Shown here: positions 45,701-59,150 of the stretch, piece after piece
How positions within the stretch are numbered: position 1 is the first letter of the stretch
Layout: every line of letters begins with the position of its first letter
NCBI GenBank assembly: GCA_030180135.1
Contig: CM058240.1
Span: 1,059,001 to 1,123,000, forward strand
Direction: 5' to 3'
DNA length: 64,000 nt
DNA from: Orychophragmus violaceus
Taxonomy: Eukaryota; Streptophyta; Magnoliopsida; Brassicales; Brassicaceae
Program-made: the position numbers and the translations under genes
Notes under the pieces: generated by a model
Databases searched by the model: none
What the model saw: only the letters and a program-made list of their open reading frames with translations
Told to the model about the DNA's origin: nothing

Positions 45701-47645
45701 AAAAATGTTAGGAACGCATCTAATAGTTTTTTGTATTTTTTACAATAAATTCATGTATATGTTATGACGGACTTCTTTATTTGCTTTCTGGTACACAATC
45801 TTGTCTTAGATTTTAATGTCCATGCATATATATGGATAAATATACTTCTTAAAAGGTAAATATGTAGCTCTATTTATTTATAGCTTTGCAATATACAAAT
45901 CTAATAAACCACTACATAAGTCCATCTCAATGTATTGGTTATATATAATAAACTTTTCAACCGCTAAATTCGTTTCGACTTATGGACATATATATGCACA
46001 AGATGAACAATGGTTTCTTCCTATCGAGTTTAGTGAATTATCTCATATTGAAATCAAGGCAATGCAAATAAGCTTTATATACCGTGTCAAAGTCCAAAGG
46101 GTTACATTCCCATTCCTAAAAGATCTCAGTTCGGTTATCACCTAGGAAATGTTACAAATGAAAAACACAAGGAACAATGTATGGAACCAAATGATTGTGG
46201 AGGCTCAGTCCCTTTGGCCCATCAGACCCAATACCTCAACAAAAGAAATTAAAATGCATTGCAAAAGAGAAGGGAACAAATTATGGAAGAATAAGAAAGA
46301 GCTACTCATCAGCAATGGACACATGTACCTTGACAGTTGTCATATGCACACAAAAATCACAATTAAAGAGGGAGAAAATATATGACATGATCTGGTAGCC
46401 TAGTTTTATAATAACTTGGGTAACTCAGTTCTACGGATCCATGAGCTCCGAGCTATATTGTAAGACGTTTACTTTCTATCTATTTTTTTCTGTCAACGGG
46501 CCTTGAGATCCAACTAATCATGAGGCCAAAGAGAGCCATGTGAAAATCCATGTTTTCCACACAGTTGCGACTTAGTTTCGAGGGAGGTTCGAACCGGAAG
46601 ATTGCTATCAACAAATTCTCAAATCTCGCCCACCACTAGACCACGCCCGTGTTACCATGGTAGCCTAGTTTTTTGTACTACTGTCACCTTTGTGTTATAA
46701 TTCAAGTTCAAATGCATGAGTGTGCGTTTGTAAGTTATTGGTGACAAGAAGAAAACAAGATTCAATCAAAGGAGTAATTCAGCATGTGTGAAAGCTACAA
46801 TTTCTAGACTTCTTTGTAGTCATCCAGCACTACATTTAACCATAAAAATCAACCAGGAACCTTTTACTTAAGTATCCACTCAACAAAAATATAAACTAAT
46901 AAGCTAGTTATCTAAAATATACACTTGTAACTAACCAAAATATGCAAGAAAGAAAAGTGGCACTCGCTCAAATCTAAAGATTCTTGATACATAGAATTAT
47001 CCCAAATAATTTCTCAACAAATCCACCTGAGGTGAATTGAAAAGGGTCATCAAGAGGATAATGAGCTTATATTAATCTCAAATTAAACAATGTACATTGT
47101 TCTTACATAACTCTAGTACCAACACACAATTAACACAATTTGAAATCCCAATAGACAAACGTAAAGTAAAGATTACCACGTGTAGAAAAATCTCTTTAAG
47201 CGCATGCAATAATATTTTCACAAAAAAAAAAAAATCCTTCAAACAAACTAAAACAATAAAAAATGACAACAAAAAACAAAACTAACACCAAGATTAGCTT
47301 TGGCCACCACATTGTTTAGTCTTAAATTTGGTTAAACCTACACATCGGCTACGTATATGAATCAAAGCAGCAAGATCAGCCTTGGCAAAAAAAACCCTAG
47401 TTTCTTAGTCTCTATTTTTCTCGATAAAATTTAACAAAAAAGAGGGGAAAATAGTGTTACCTATCACCGGAGGAGGAGCTATAGAGTTTTCCGGTGCAAG
47501 AAAATATGAGAATAGCGACGGAAGATTCACAAAGAATTGAGAGCTGACGAGCTTTCTCTATGAGACCATTGCGTCGTTTATAAAAAGTGATTTGTTGTTT
47601 GTTCTTGTCTTCAATTCGTTTGATCTCCAATTTTCTTCTTCCCAT
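42524..47645 (-). CDS. MAF5-like: MAF5/FLC-like MADS-box flowering repressor, gene B'
   Basis: Tandem copy of gene B at an offset of 24,213 bp. Exons: 47461-47645, 45493-45550, 45008-45069, 44826-44925, 44639-44680, 44362-44412, 42524-42625; 199 residues, open throughout. It keeps the Tyr in the MADS KRR motif, the two hAT MITEs, the SINE-like element and the intron 6 array of gene B, all of which therefore predate the duplication. I saw no coding difference from gene B. Confidence 0.9.
42742..44093 (-). repeat. ~225-bp tandem array in intron 6 of gene B'
   Basis: Copy of the array at 18529-19880 with the same unit number and the same palindromic TTTCTTACAG acceptor-like words. Confidence 0.88.
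44116..44267. mobile_element. hAT MITE in intron 6 of gene B'
   Basis: Duplicate of 19903-20054, including the TATATGTA target-site duplication. Confidence 0.82.
45283..45440. mobile_element. hAT MITE in intron 2 of gene B'
   Basis: Duplicate of 21070-21227, including the CTTCTAAA target-site duplication. Confidence 0.78.
46408..46657 (-). mobile_element. SINE-like element in intron 1 of gene B'
   Basis: Duplicate of 22195-22444, with A box TGGTCTAGTGG, B box GGTTCGAACC and the same 15-bp flanking repeats (46393-46407, 46658-46672). Confidence 0.68.
47173..47212. promoter_or_regulatory. G-box plus RY module in intron 1 of gene B'
   Basis: CACGTG (47177-47182) and CATGCA (47203-47208), as in gene B. 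Confidence 0.48.
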
Positions 47646-48741
47646 GGCTTCTCTCTCCGACCAATCTTGTTACCCTAATCTGGTTCTGGTGTGTGTTCTG
47701 TGAACTGGCCGGAGACACTGAACGTTTTTGCTTTATTTTTTTCATTATTATTCCTTTTTTTGTCTACCATTATTATTCCCTTTGTTTATGTTGTTTTGAC
47801 ATTTTGTTTTATTAGCGAGTGGGAGAAGATACGAAAAAAATGTTAAACGATGCGTTTTAGAATAGTTTAGACACGTATATTAACGCATGTCGAGTGTCCT
47901 AACAGCGCTTCCTCTTTGTAAATATCTTCTCTAATAATGACAAAAACTCAATGTGTGTTTTTTGTTTTGTTAAGGTCAATATGTTGAAACTTATCGCTTA
48001 TGTGGTCTTTCTTAAATTTTAAGTAAATGCGAATTGGATATAATAATGAGTAAATCCAAAAACAAGTGAGGGTTTTGGATTTGTACTTGCGTCCGTATAT
48101 ATCTCTTACAGTTGGATTAATAACTACCTTTCGGGTTGACTATAGCGCACCAGCTCGTCAAAACGATCGACCATCCATCTCTTGGTTCGGACAGTGCACG
48201 GAGAGATGACCTATAAGCCCATTTTGGTTGGGCTAAAGTATGACAGTTGGATCTGTAATAAGTAAAATAGGCCCCAATAAAAGTCTTTGTATTATGTTTG
48301 TAAAGGTAAATATTTATTTAGAAAAAAAAAACTGTTATGGAATATCGTTTCTAAAAAAAATGTATCGGCAAAAAATAATAATTTCTTATTAAATTATAGT
48401 TCAAAAATATTTTTTTGTATTTTTTATTTGATAATTTTATAATTGATAAAAAATTTACGGAATCACATTTATAAATATAATTTCGTGATTTCATAACTTA
48501 TCAACCAAAATCATACATACACAAACATAATGTATACTGAGGGATTACATGTGGCTTTACTTGCAATGTCGGGTGCCGACACAACCGAGGATGCACTACT
48601 TGTCTTTATCAACACAAACCATTTGGCATGAGTGGTAACATTTACGATAATAATAAAACACCACATGACTCATTTCCCATCGCCGGTAATGAAATCATCA
48701 TTAATGCCATCATCAACAACATAGGTTTTTACAAGAAAACA

Positions 48742-50595
48742 CAGAGTTGGCGGGTTTCTTTCGAAGTAGAAGAGGTTTAAGACAAGGTTGCTCCCTATCT
48801 CCGTACTTATTTGTAATATGCATGAATGTTATCTCTAAACGTCTTGATCAAGAAGCATTGGCGAGAAGAATAGGATACCATCCTAAATGTAGAAACATCA
48901 GGTTAACACATTTGTGTTTTGCTGATGATCTTATGATCTTCACTGATGGTACTTTACGGTCATTGGAAGGGGGTTTAAACGTCTTTGAAGTTTATGGCAG
49001 ACACTCTGGTTTGAAGATAAGCATGGAGAAATCAACCATTTTCATGTCAGGAGTGAAGCAAACTCAGAAACAGGATATCTTGGATAAGTTCAGCTTTGAG
49101 ATTGGTTCGCTTCCAGTACGCTACTTAGGACTACCCTTCTGACTAAGGGAATGTCCCATTCTGATTATAATCCCCTGCTAGAGAGAATCAGGTTGCAAAT
49201 TAGCTCTTGGAGAGGAAGATTTCTATCTTTCGCAGGTAGATTACAATTGGTGAAATCAGTCATATGCAGCTTAACAAACTTTTGGATTAGCGCATTCAGA
49301 CTTCCAAAAGCTTGTATAGTCGAGGTGGAGAAACTATGCACAGCTTTTCTATGGTCAGGCCCGGAGTTAAATCCCAGAAAAGCAAAAGTAGCGTGGTCAG
49401 AAATGTGTAAACCAAAAGATGAGGGAGGATTGGGATTAAAGTCTTTGGAAGAAGCGAATAAAGTCTGTACTCTCAAGCTAATATGGCGGCTTAACACAGT
49501 CCCATCTCTATGGGTTCTTTGGATCAACACAAACTACCTAAAGAAGAAATCCTTTTGGGGCATCCAAGAAAACGCTACAACTGGCTCTTGGATCTGGAAA
49601 AAAATGTTGAAGTATCGTTCTGTTGCTAAACGGTTCTACAAGAAAACAGTAGGAAAAGGCGACAAAACCTCATTTTGGTTTGATAATTGGTGTGAGATGG
49701 GACCCTTGTTTGATCTTTTTGGTGCTCGAGGTTGTATTGATTTAGGTATCCCTCTTGAAGCAAATGTGGAGGAGGCACTCAAAAAACCAAGGAAACGTAG
49801 GTAGCGATATCCAGCTTTAATGCAGGTAGATGACATCATTCTGAAGCTAAGGGATGGTTACCGAGAAGAAACAGAGGATGTGCCGTTATGGCGATATAAA
49901 GGAGACATATTCAAATCATCTTTCAGCTCCCATGATACTTGGAATCTCATACGAGAAGTTGATCAGAAGTGTGACTGGGCTAAAGGAGTTTGGTTTAGTA
50001 AAGCCACACCAAAATATGCTTTCATTACTTGGTTGGCGATGAAAAACCGGCTGGCAACTGGTGCCCGGATGCTGCATTGGAGTTCAACAGCCAACTCAAC
50101 TTGTGTTCTCTGCTCCAACACTTTAGAAACCAGAGATCATCTCTTCTTCAATTGGAGTTATACGAAGCAGATTTAGAGAGAGCTAATGCTTGGAGTTCTC
50201 GGGACTAGATACACATGGGACTGGATGGAAGTAGTGTTGCTCCTAACAGAGACATGAATGAGCAGCTTGCAGTTATTCATTCTTCGGTATGTTCTTCAAG
50301 TTTGTATACACACTATATGGAGGGAGAGGAACAAGAGAAGACATGGAGAGAATGGTATATCGGCAACAAGGCTATGCAAGCTAATATTGATAAGATGATA
50401 AGAAACAAGTTCAGTGTCCTAAAGGACAAGGCGAACAAGAGATATGAAAAGGCTCTGATTTTTTGGTTTTCAACAAGACAAAACTAATTTAGCTTGTCTC
50501 TATAGATTCTTTACTTTAACACAATAAAACCAATAAACACTCTGATGTAAAAAGTTTTTTTTGGAATATAATTTTATATATTTTCAACAAAAAAA
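48742..50595 (+). mobile_element. Decayed LINE, right copy
   Basis: Copy of 24519-26372 with the same 19-bp target-site duplications (48723-48741, 50596-50614), the same 1-nt deletion and the same stop codons. The defects therefore arose before the segmental duplication. Confidence 0.92.
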
Positions 50596-50717
50596 AGGTT
50601 TTTACAAGAAAACATTTTTGTTTAATGTATGATGTTACTTAAAATGAAGAAAAAACTGAAGAAGCAAGCAACAAGGACCATATAAATATCTATGGAGAAT
50701 CGTACTACAAGACTATT

Positions 50718-51014
50718 GGTGCAAATGGCAAAACATGAATGGAATAAATAGAATTAATATTAGTGGAATTGTTTTAATGGAATTAGAGAATGTTACGCTG
50801 GATTTTTCCTCTAGGAGAGGAACAAATTTTAGGGTGCAAATGGTGGTACATCAGAGGAATAGGTAAAATTAATGGAATAAGTATTAGTAGAACATGAAGT
50901 AGTGGAATGATAGCAGTTAGGAGGAATAAGATAAATCAGAAGAATAATTTTAAAAACTAAATCATAAAAATAAATGGTAACATGTTAGATGAATAGAGTG
51001 GAAACAAAAAATTA

Positions 51015-51063
<49 letters not shown>

Positions 51064-51614
51064 AACAAGTGTTTAAACGTCAAGTTTTAGAAACACATTT
51101 CGCTATGTTGTTGTATAGGTTGTGCTTATGATACACGCATATATACATATTTTTGACATCTGATTAATATATAAATAAAACATTAATTGGACATAGTTAA
51201 AACATGATGATTGATGAAGAAAGTTGCATAACTCTTGTTTTGATATTTGGACAGTGATGAGTGATGAAAGCTCAAAAAAATAGACTGAACACAGTCCAAC
51301 GAAGCGATCATATCATTGCTATAGTTTCAATATAAAACCAACACAATCCCAAAACATGCATTACTTAATTTTAATTATATTAAATATTAAATAAAAAAAT
51401 AGTAAATTAAAAAGTTGTTACGCTTGGCAATTCCTCTTCTCTATAGGAGAGGACTAAAATCTCAGTAGAACTTGGATTTTTTCCTCTCATTATATGGATC
51501 CCATTATTTCCACTAAAAAATCAAAAAACATCAAATGGAGTTATTTTAGAGAATTAAGTGGAATACCCAATTCCACTGGTTTTTATTCCTCTAATAAGCT
51601 TACCATTTGCATCC
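50718..51614. mobile_element. Non-autonomous DNA transposon with GCAAATGG ends, right copy
   Basis: Copy of 26495-27405. The internal (AT)n tract (51019-51061) is shorter than on the left. Confidence 0.53.
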
Positions 51615-51672
51615 TTAGTGAACTCTACATTTTTCCACTCAAAAAGTAGATCCCATAATATTCCACTAAAAC

Positions 51673-52253
51673 CATTGTTCAAAAACGCGGACGATTTGAC
51701 CGATTCCTCGGCGTGTAGGCGGTCCTCGGCTCAGTACCGCCGCGACTGGGCCCTGATCGGAAAGAAAATTGGAATCCTCGAATTGTTTTTTTTTTTCAAT
51801 TTCGAGTTACAAATCATCACTTATTTGATAGATCTATGTATTTGATGATGAATATCATTTGAAACAAGTAAAAACGATGAAAAATAGAGATGAAATGAGT
51901 GAAAACGGCGTCTAGGGTTATCAGATCTATTTTTCCAGAGGTTGAAGACAAAGGGCAATTATGTCTTTTTCATCTCTTTAACGAAAAAAATAAATAAAAA
52001 AGCGCTCTTGCAAGGTACAAGATTCGAACCGCGCACATATTCGTATAATGAGGACTCATTTACCACCAGAAAACACGCTACTTCTGTAGTTTATTTGCAA
52101 TGTAAATGTATATATATATACTAAATATCCGATATATTTAAATATAATCCAAAATTCCGCTCCGCGTAAATTCCGATTAATCCCCGATTTTTTCATTCGG
52201 CGCTAGGCGTAGCCCGACCGCCCGACTAGCGCCTAACGCGTATTCGAACATTG
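51673..52253. mobile_element. hAT-like MITE, right copy
   Basis: Copy of 27464-28044 with the ACTAAAAC target-site duplications at 51665-51672 and 52254-52261. Confidence 0.78.
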
Positions 52254-52829
52254 ACTAAAACTAATATAAAATATTAAATAGATGATTATTAAAGGAATTC
52301 AGCATAACAAGCTATGTTGTTGAAGTTCATTCGTGTATATTAAATTCATATTTCTTTTTACTGCAACGGAAAACTGGGATGATCAACATAGTTTACGGTC
52401 TGGTTAATTTTTCTCGATTTTTGTTATTTTTATTGAAATTAAAACCAAAAGGTATTTGTTAATAATCTGGGTGATCTTTTTGGGTTTAGTGTTAAGATTA
52501 ATAAACTGGGGTACGGTTTGTTTTAACTCAAGATGATGGTATTACGATTTAGTTCGATTTTTGGTTTAGTTTTGGTTAACAAAGATAATGCATTGAGCTG
52601 CACAGATTGTGTGTCGACCATCGACGAGTGTAGAAAACAACACGCTACAAATTATAAAGTAATGGCCGAGATATCTAATAAATGAGCCTAATATGAACTA
52701 AAAATGACAGATAAGATAAGTATCTACCGGTTGTTCCTAAAAAACATGACTTATCTGATGATATCTTCTTATCTATATCCCTAAAAATAAATTCAAAATG
52801 AACAGGTAAACTCGTTACTAAGGAAATGC

Positions 52830-52929
52830 TTAAACTCTGCCACGAAAGTGAAATAGCATACAGCAATTAAATAACAAAAGGAAAAATACATTTTGGCTTT
52901 TTAATTAGGGTTCTTCACGCTGAAGAAAT
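52830..52929. promoter_or_regulatory. Conserved 3'-flank block of MAF gene C
   Basis: Same block as at 28621-28720, here downstream of the complete gene C. It begins ~285 bp beyond the stop codon. Confidence 0.42.
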
Positions 52930-53213
52930 CAGGATTTTTTTTTTTTATAAACTCACTAATTCCTACTTTAAGACAAGAACACACAAAACATACTCCGAAG
53001 GTAACAACAAAGATTCATATTTCATAATAGTTTTAATGCTTCCTTGGATGGGTTTTTTCTTCATCCATATTAGGTGAAGAAGAGGATGTTTAAGATATAT
53101 GTATAAGATACAAGTTGACAAAAAAATGTATATGATACAAATATGATTTATTTTTTACTTTTTTTTTTCCGTAAATCAGGATATGGTGAAACATCAGCCG
53201 TTGATGATGATTA

Positions 53214-56200
53214 TTACTTTAGAAGCGGGAGGGTCTCCGGTGCGCTGTTGCCGGAGCTATGTTCCGATGACATTACTCCATCCTCTGTTTCCGGAAACCT
53301 CTTCATCTCCATCTGTAAGAAACTTTCTTAAATTTATACTTTTCTACACATACTAAGTACTAACTAACAAGAAATCTAGGTTTACTTCATCAAAAAAGAA
53401 ATCTAGGTTAAAAAAAAGCGGTTTTCACTCCAAAATTGTGTAGCTTTGATCCATCAAAGTCCTCAACTTTCATAGTAAGAAACTTTCTTACACTTATTTT
53501 AACACATACTAAACATTAGCAAGAAATATAGACCTTATTTTTGGGTTAAAATGCGAAATTTGAATTGAATAGACAGTGGTTTACCCTTCATGGGAACCCA
53601 AATTTCAGAAAACAATCAAACCCTATTAGCCACTGTAAATAATAGAAACAATAAGCCTGTGTAAGAACAGGGGCAAGACTTGAAATAGAGAGGCAGTAGA
53701 AAAAATGGAGCATTTTGTTTATTTTTAGGCAGAAATCATTAGAGAAATATAGTATGGTTTTTGTTGTTGCAAAGTCTGACTTTCATAAGTATGTGTATAA
53801 AGGATATATGCAAGTGTACATGTCTATCTAATGTCCATCTATATGTGTGTAAAATGATTAATAGCTTGCATACACAAGATATAATACCTTTGTAAGCTGG
53901 CTAGCCAAAATCTGGTTCTCTTCCCTCAACAGCTTCTCCTGTTTGAACAAGACCACACACAACTTTATCTGCCTTAAACAAGCTCCAAAACATCCTCATA
54001 TCCTCATCACAACTTGGTGTGATGGAGGAGACTCGGATTTTTTTTAATCAAGATTCTAACGGCGCCGGTTCATTAGAATTCATTTCAATGAAGCCAAGAG
54101 TAAACCAGGAAACTAAGTCAAGACCAAAAGACATCTACAATGTCTTCATAAGCCTACAATGGCCGGGACGGCTAATAAAAACCAAATTAGTACTAACCTT
54201 TTCTTGAAGGTTTTTCACAAGCTCCATCATTAGTTCTGTCTGCATCATGAAATTAGGGATTGTGTCAAATTGGAAACATGATCCAAAGTTAAGCAAGGTC
54301 CAAAGATTTTATAAAATAATCATCTGAATCACTTAGTACTATACTAGCATATATACCTTCCTAGCACTAGTTACAGACAGAGCATCCTCAAACTGCTTTT
54401 CCAGGGAATTTAGATACTCCAAACTCATATCATCCACATTTACTTCTTCAAGCTTGCTGCATATGTATAACTCAACAATAGAAAATAAAAACTTATTTGA
54501 TCAGAGTAAGACAGAGAACAAGGAATCTTTAGTGCTAACCGCTGGACTATTTCTAGTAACTCCTTGTGTGAAAGATAATTACGAGATTTCTCTGCAAGAT
54601 CCTGCCAGGAAAAAAAAACATGATGGGAATGGTCAGCTATGGAAATGGTCAGCATAGATATATCTATAAATATATATAAATATCCATACATTTAATATAT
54701 ACAAATTATGTGTTTCCATGTAGAGAATCATTAGAGTAGAATAACTCTAGAAAATTATTAACAAGAAAACCAATTTCTACGCCAAAAACATTTTAAGTGA
54801 TCATCTCAAATTACATATGATTGTGTACCTAAGATGAACTTACCAAGTTTTTAAGTTCATCAGCATGTTGCATCTCATAACGCTTGATGATCTTGGCCAT
54901 GCTGGAGAGAGATCAAGAGAGAGAAACAAAAAGGCTTTAGAAACAATCCATGCCAAACCATATATATAAATTTGTGTTACTAAATCTTAATTGTAGGTTT
55001 GATAGCTAACCTTACTCGCGCCTTCTATATAAAAATGTAATTGTGTTGTCGCTTAAATAATAGCACATGTAAGCTATGTTATGCAATAGATTTTTTTTGT
55101 ATTTTTATTATGATATATCCATATTTAGTTATGGACTACTTTATAAACTTTTCAGTACATAATCTGTTACATCTATTGTCTTACATTTTAATGTTAAGGC
55201 ACAGATATAGGTAAATTTACTACTTCAAAAGTAACCTATAAACTATAATGCTTTAATTTCTAACTTTGCAGTTATCAACTCTGATAACCACCTAGTCCAT
55301 CTGTAATTTTTTTGTTATCTATAACCAACTTTGCAGCCACTGAATTTGTTTCCACATATAATGGTTTATGGGCATATATATGCATGAGAATTAATAGCAG
55401 TCGAGTAAATAATAACTGGATAGATAGATTGAAAAATATTTTCCCCCTTAAGACAAAATCTCACGTTTGTAAGTGAAAATCTACAAATGTGGTCAAATAA
55501 ATATTGACAATTCATATATGAAGAAAAACTATAAAACTATAAACACCCTTCAACCCCACATAGTAAGCTCTAAACAATCAGAATCGAAAAATTGGTTTTG
55601 TTTGCCTATATGCATAAGAATTTGTAATACTCCTTTAAGACCGAGTCAAGAAAATGAGTTTATCATTTGAATGTTACAAAACCAATAAGATTGAGCCCGG
55701 ATGCAGCCCAAAAGATTCACCATGCAAGCTAGCCTATGTGTGAATGTACCTTTACTATAAGACATTACCTATTCGATTTAATATTCTACAAAAACTCAAT
55801 CCTACTTTGTATTTCCGAGATCTATTACAAGATTTCAGTTTATAGAGTGAATTTGATTTAATTCTATGATTTGAAACTATAAAATATCTAGCAAGGCACA
55901 TAAGTATATATCACAATCTCAAGTCAAAACACTTATTCATAGCAAATTAATGCATTATCAAACCAGCTACAACTAGCGTTTTAACTATTGTAAAGAAACA
56001 AAAAGAAATAAAGTATCATTAGTTCTACAATTCGTGCATGTTAGTTACCCAAATTTACAAATATACTCAGGATCAAGCATTAATGGTGCTCATTAGTCAA
56101 TGCTATAAGAAGCTATATATATAGTGAGAAAGGGTTACATCCCCATTTCTAAAAGGTCTCAATTCGGGTGGTCATTGTAATCTAGATATATGAAAAGTTA

Positions 56201-57615
56201 TAAAGAGAAATCACAAGATAAAATGAATTGATGTTGTTGGAGCTCAGTGACTTTGGCCCATGAGACCCAACAACTATTTAAAAAATCGTTGCAAAAGAGA
56301 GGGGAACAATTCTAGAAGAGAAAAAGAGAGCTACGTGCTGGTCAGGTACTGAGGTACACATGCATCTATTACATGCACACAAAAAAAAATACAACTGAAA
56401 GGGATAAAACCGATGATAGGGGAGCCTGAAGATTTGTACCAGCATGTCATAATTCATATCCAAATGGAGGAGTGTTAATGTAAGTTATCGATGAGCAAAA
56501 AATTGATATCCGATCAAAGAACTAATGCAACAAGAAACTATCAGTTAAAGAGTCTTTTTAAAGTAATCCAAGCACTAGATTTGACCATTAATACCATTTT
56601 TCTTTTGTTCAAAACTATCTAGATCAACTAGAAACTTTTTGCCAAAGGAGAGGTAGCCTAATGGTAACACAAAAGGATTGATTTACTTATGTCCTACATT
56701 CAAATCTCATTTAGTACAGAATGATATTTTTTAAATCGGAATATCTAAAAATTAATTCGAACTCGAGAGAAATTATTAATATTAGACCAGAAACTTCTAA
56801 GGTATTATATAACTAGAAACCTTTTACTCAAGCAAAAAAAAATCAAAAAGAGAAATTCATAAATCATCTATTATACAAACTAACCAAAAAAATGTATAAA
56901 AAGAGATGTCACCCGTTCCAATCTAATGATTCTTGATCGATAGCATTACCACCAAACAATCTTTCAACAAATCTACCGGAGGTGTGCATTGAATTGGATA
57001 AAGAGGTTAATGAGCCCAAATTAATCTCAAATTAAACAACCTACATTGTTCTTATTCAACAAAAAACTAAGATATATGACTTGAAATCTCAATAGGTGTG
57101 GATTACCACGTGTAGAAAAAACTCTCCAAGTGCATGCAATAATATTCTCACAACTAAATAAGAAAAACAAAAATCCTTGCACCAAACTAAAATCATAAAA
57201 AAATTCAAAACAAAAAACAAGACGAGCACCCAAAAAACAAATTATTTGGCCACCAGCCCACCACATTGTTTAATCTTAAATTTGGTTAAACCTACACTAT
57301 TATTATGCACATAGATCAAACAATAAGATCAGCTGTAAAGATCTAAAGGGGCAAATGGAAAAACCCTAGTTTTTAAGTTTCTATATTTTCTGAAGATAAT
57401 TTAACAAAATATGGAAAACAAGAGTGATACCTATCGCCGGAGGAGGAGCTATAGAGTTTTCCGGTGGATGAAACGATTAGAATAGCGACTGAAGATTCAC
57501 AAAGAATTGAGAGTTGACGAGCTTTCTCCATGAGACCATTTCTTCGTTTACAAAAAGTGACTTGTCGACTGCTTTTGCTCTCAATTCGTTTGATCTCCAC
57601 TTTTCTCCTTCCCAT
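53214..57615 (-). CDS. MAF5-like: MAF5/FLC-like MADS-box flowering repressor, gene C
   Basis: Third paralogue, present once in full. Exons: 57431-57615, 54844-54901, 54540-54601, 54357-54456, 54198-54239, 53888-53938, 53214-53312; 597 nt, 198 residues. The start chosen is the ATG of MGRRKVEIKRIESKSSRQ; an in-frame ATG six codons upstream (57633) is less likely because the family starts at MGR. The MADS domain has TFCKRRNGLMEK, as I recall for Arabidopsis MAF5. K-box segments are DLAEKSRNYLSHKELLEIVQ, LEKQFEDALS and ELMMELVKNLQEK; the tail is PETLPLLK. Intron 1 is the longest (57430-54902, 2.5 kb) and carries the G-box/RY module and a SINE-like fragment. Its last exon lies at the right end of the tandem duplication. 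Confidence 0.92.
56648..56800 (+). mobile_element. Possible SINE fragment in intron 1 of gene C
   Basis: TAGCCTAATGGTAACAC fits a pol III A box, and TACATTCAAATCTC ~40 bp later is a poor B box. The head resembles that of tRNA-derived SINEs. No target-site duplication was found. Confidence 0.35.
57102..57141. promoter_or_regulatory. G-box plus RY module in intron 1 of gene C
   Basis: CACGTG (57106-57111) and CATGCA (57132-57137), ~290-325 bp inside intron 1. The neighbouring CACATTGTTTAATCTTAAAT is shared with the other paralogues. A further CATGCA lies near 56359. Confidence 0.5.
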
Positions 57616-57832
57616 GACTTCTTTCTCCGACAAATCTTAGCCCTAATCTGATCCAAATGTTCTATAGTTTGGTCGGAGACACTGAAACGTTTTTTTCTTT
57701 ATCCTTTTTATTTTATATTCTCTTTATTTATTTGAGCATAATTCAAGAGTATGTTATTTTTATTTTTGTTAAACGAGAGAGCGACAATAAAAAAGGAAAT
57801 AGAGAGAGACCCTACAAAAAAACTGCGTTTAG

Positions 57833-57875
57833 ACACGTATAAAACGCAGGTCGAATTCCCTGCGGGCGCGTTTTA
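57833..57875. promoter_or_regulatory. Conserved MAF upstream motif, gene C
   Basis: ACACGTATAAAACGCAGGTC then GAATTCCCTGCGGGCG, 218 bp upstream of the ATG; counterpart of the motifs in A and B. Confidence 0.45.
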
Positions 57876-58335
57876 CTTTCTATCATTCAATTTAAATCTT
57901 GGTTATTATCTCTTCGTTAATAATAAAATACAAGGCTCGTTATCGTTTATGAGACCACGTTTCTGTAGATTGTAGAATATTCCAGTGACGCAATTTAAAC
58001 CACAAAACATACAACTGATGTACTTGTGTGTCAGTTTGTCCAACCATTTATGTGACGACAACTGTACTTAGGACCTTAGTTGACTCGGCGTAACGCAGTT
58101 TCGGTCTCGTCAAAACGATAACTAATAGAATTATCGTTACTAGGTTCCCGTCTTTGGTTCGGGTTGCTCTGTGCACATATGGACCATCAGGCCAGTTTGG
58201 CCCACATATGTTCTGGAACAAGGAAATTTTAGGCCCATTTTAACTTTACCAACCACATTTTTCTGTGGACAATAAAATTTCATTAGAGGTCTATTGGCCC
58301 ATGAAACAATAAAATTGAGTACAAACTATTGAGTT
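57876..58335. other. Upstream region of gene C
   Basis: No coding sequence is seen. This is the presumed distal promoter of gene C. Confidence 0.45.
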
Positions 58336-59150
58336 GATGAATGTCCAAGTTTTAAGGATAACCGAAATTAGGCTTTTCAAATTAACACCAAAACATGAAC
58401 ATTGTCCAAGTTGTAAGGATCTAGGTAGCACGGAAGCTTTGCCAGATGACCGCTTCTCGCTTCGGAACCAGAATCGGAATCGGAAGCTTGTGGAAACTTT
58501 CAGAATCTCGTTTCGAAGACGTTTCCAAAAAATTCTTTAAAAATGCATTGGAAGCTTACGCTTCCGTTTTGGAAGCTTACGCTTCCATTTTAAAATCCGT
58601 CGTAATGAAAGAAAAAATGTAGAGTTATATTTTTTATTTTTTATTTTATAAAAAAGTCCTAGAACTAAAGAGAATAAAATCATATATATATATATAAAAA
58701 ACGTTGAAAGTAATAGTAAATTTTGATATTTGTGCATAATAAATTTTATATTTTACTTACAAATTTTTTTGTTTAGATAGACTACATTAATCATTTATGA
58801 ATTACTAGAAATGATTGATTTAATTAGTTGGAAAATATTATCTTTGAAAACTTGGATTTTTTAGTTATTTTTATAATATATTTTGAGTTCGTCTTATTTG
58901 ATAGAGTTAACTAAAAATGAATACAATATTTTGATATTTAATTTTCAATCATATAAATTTTAATTATGGGTTATATAATATTTTTAATATATATATATAT
59001 ATATGTGATTTCAAAACGTATCCGTTTCCTATATATTCTGAAAAATCGCTTCTGCGCTTCCATATGATTCCGCTTCCGCGTACCCGCTTCCGATTCTAGG
59101 TAAGGATAACCGAAATTAGGTTTTTCAAATTAACACCAAAACATGAACAT
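58336..59150. repeat. Direct repeat of ~48 bp split by a transposon
   Basis: AAGGATAACCGAAATTAGG and the following CTTTTCAAATTAACACC... through CATGAACAT occur at about 58356-58403 and again at about 59102-59148. TGTCCAAGTT(T/G)TAAGGAT also recurs at 58342 and 58403. A short tandem repeat existed before the hAT-like element entered it. Confidence 0.6.
58428..59094. mobile_element. hAT-like element rich in GGAAGC
   Basis: 667 bp flanked by the 8-bp duplication TCTAGGTA (58420-58427, 59095-59102). Ends CGGAAGC and GCTTCCG are inverted, with many CGCTTCCG/GGAAGCTT words inside both ends and an AT-rich centre. No transposase. Confidence 0.6.

Larger units (their letters stand above)
29361..53567. 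repeat. Right unit of the ~24-kb tandem segmental duplication
   Basis: It repeats about 5747-29356 in the same orientation: TPP exons 4-11, MAF genes A and B, the LINE and MITEs, and the last exon of gene C. The offset is 24,140 bp across gene A and 24,213 bp across gene B. The TPP-side 5 kb differs at scattered sites, whereas the gene A region (11.0-16.8 kb against 35.1-40.9 kb) shows no difference I could see. Unique insertions are a TRIM on the left and two MITE-like elements on the right. Confidence 0.95.
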
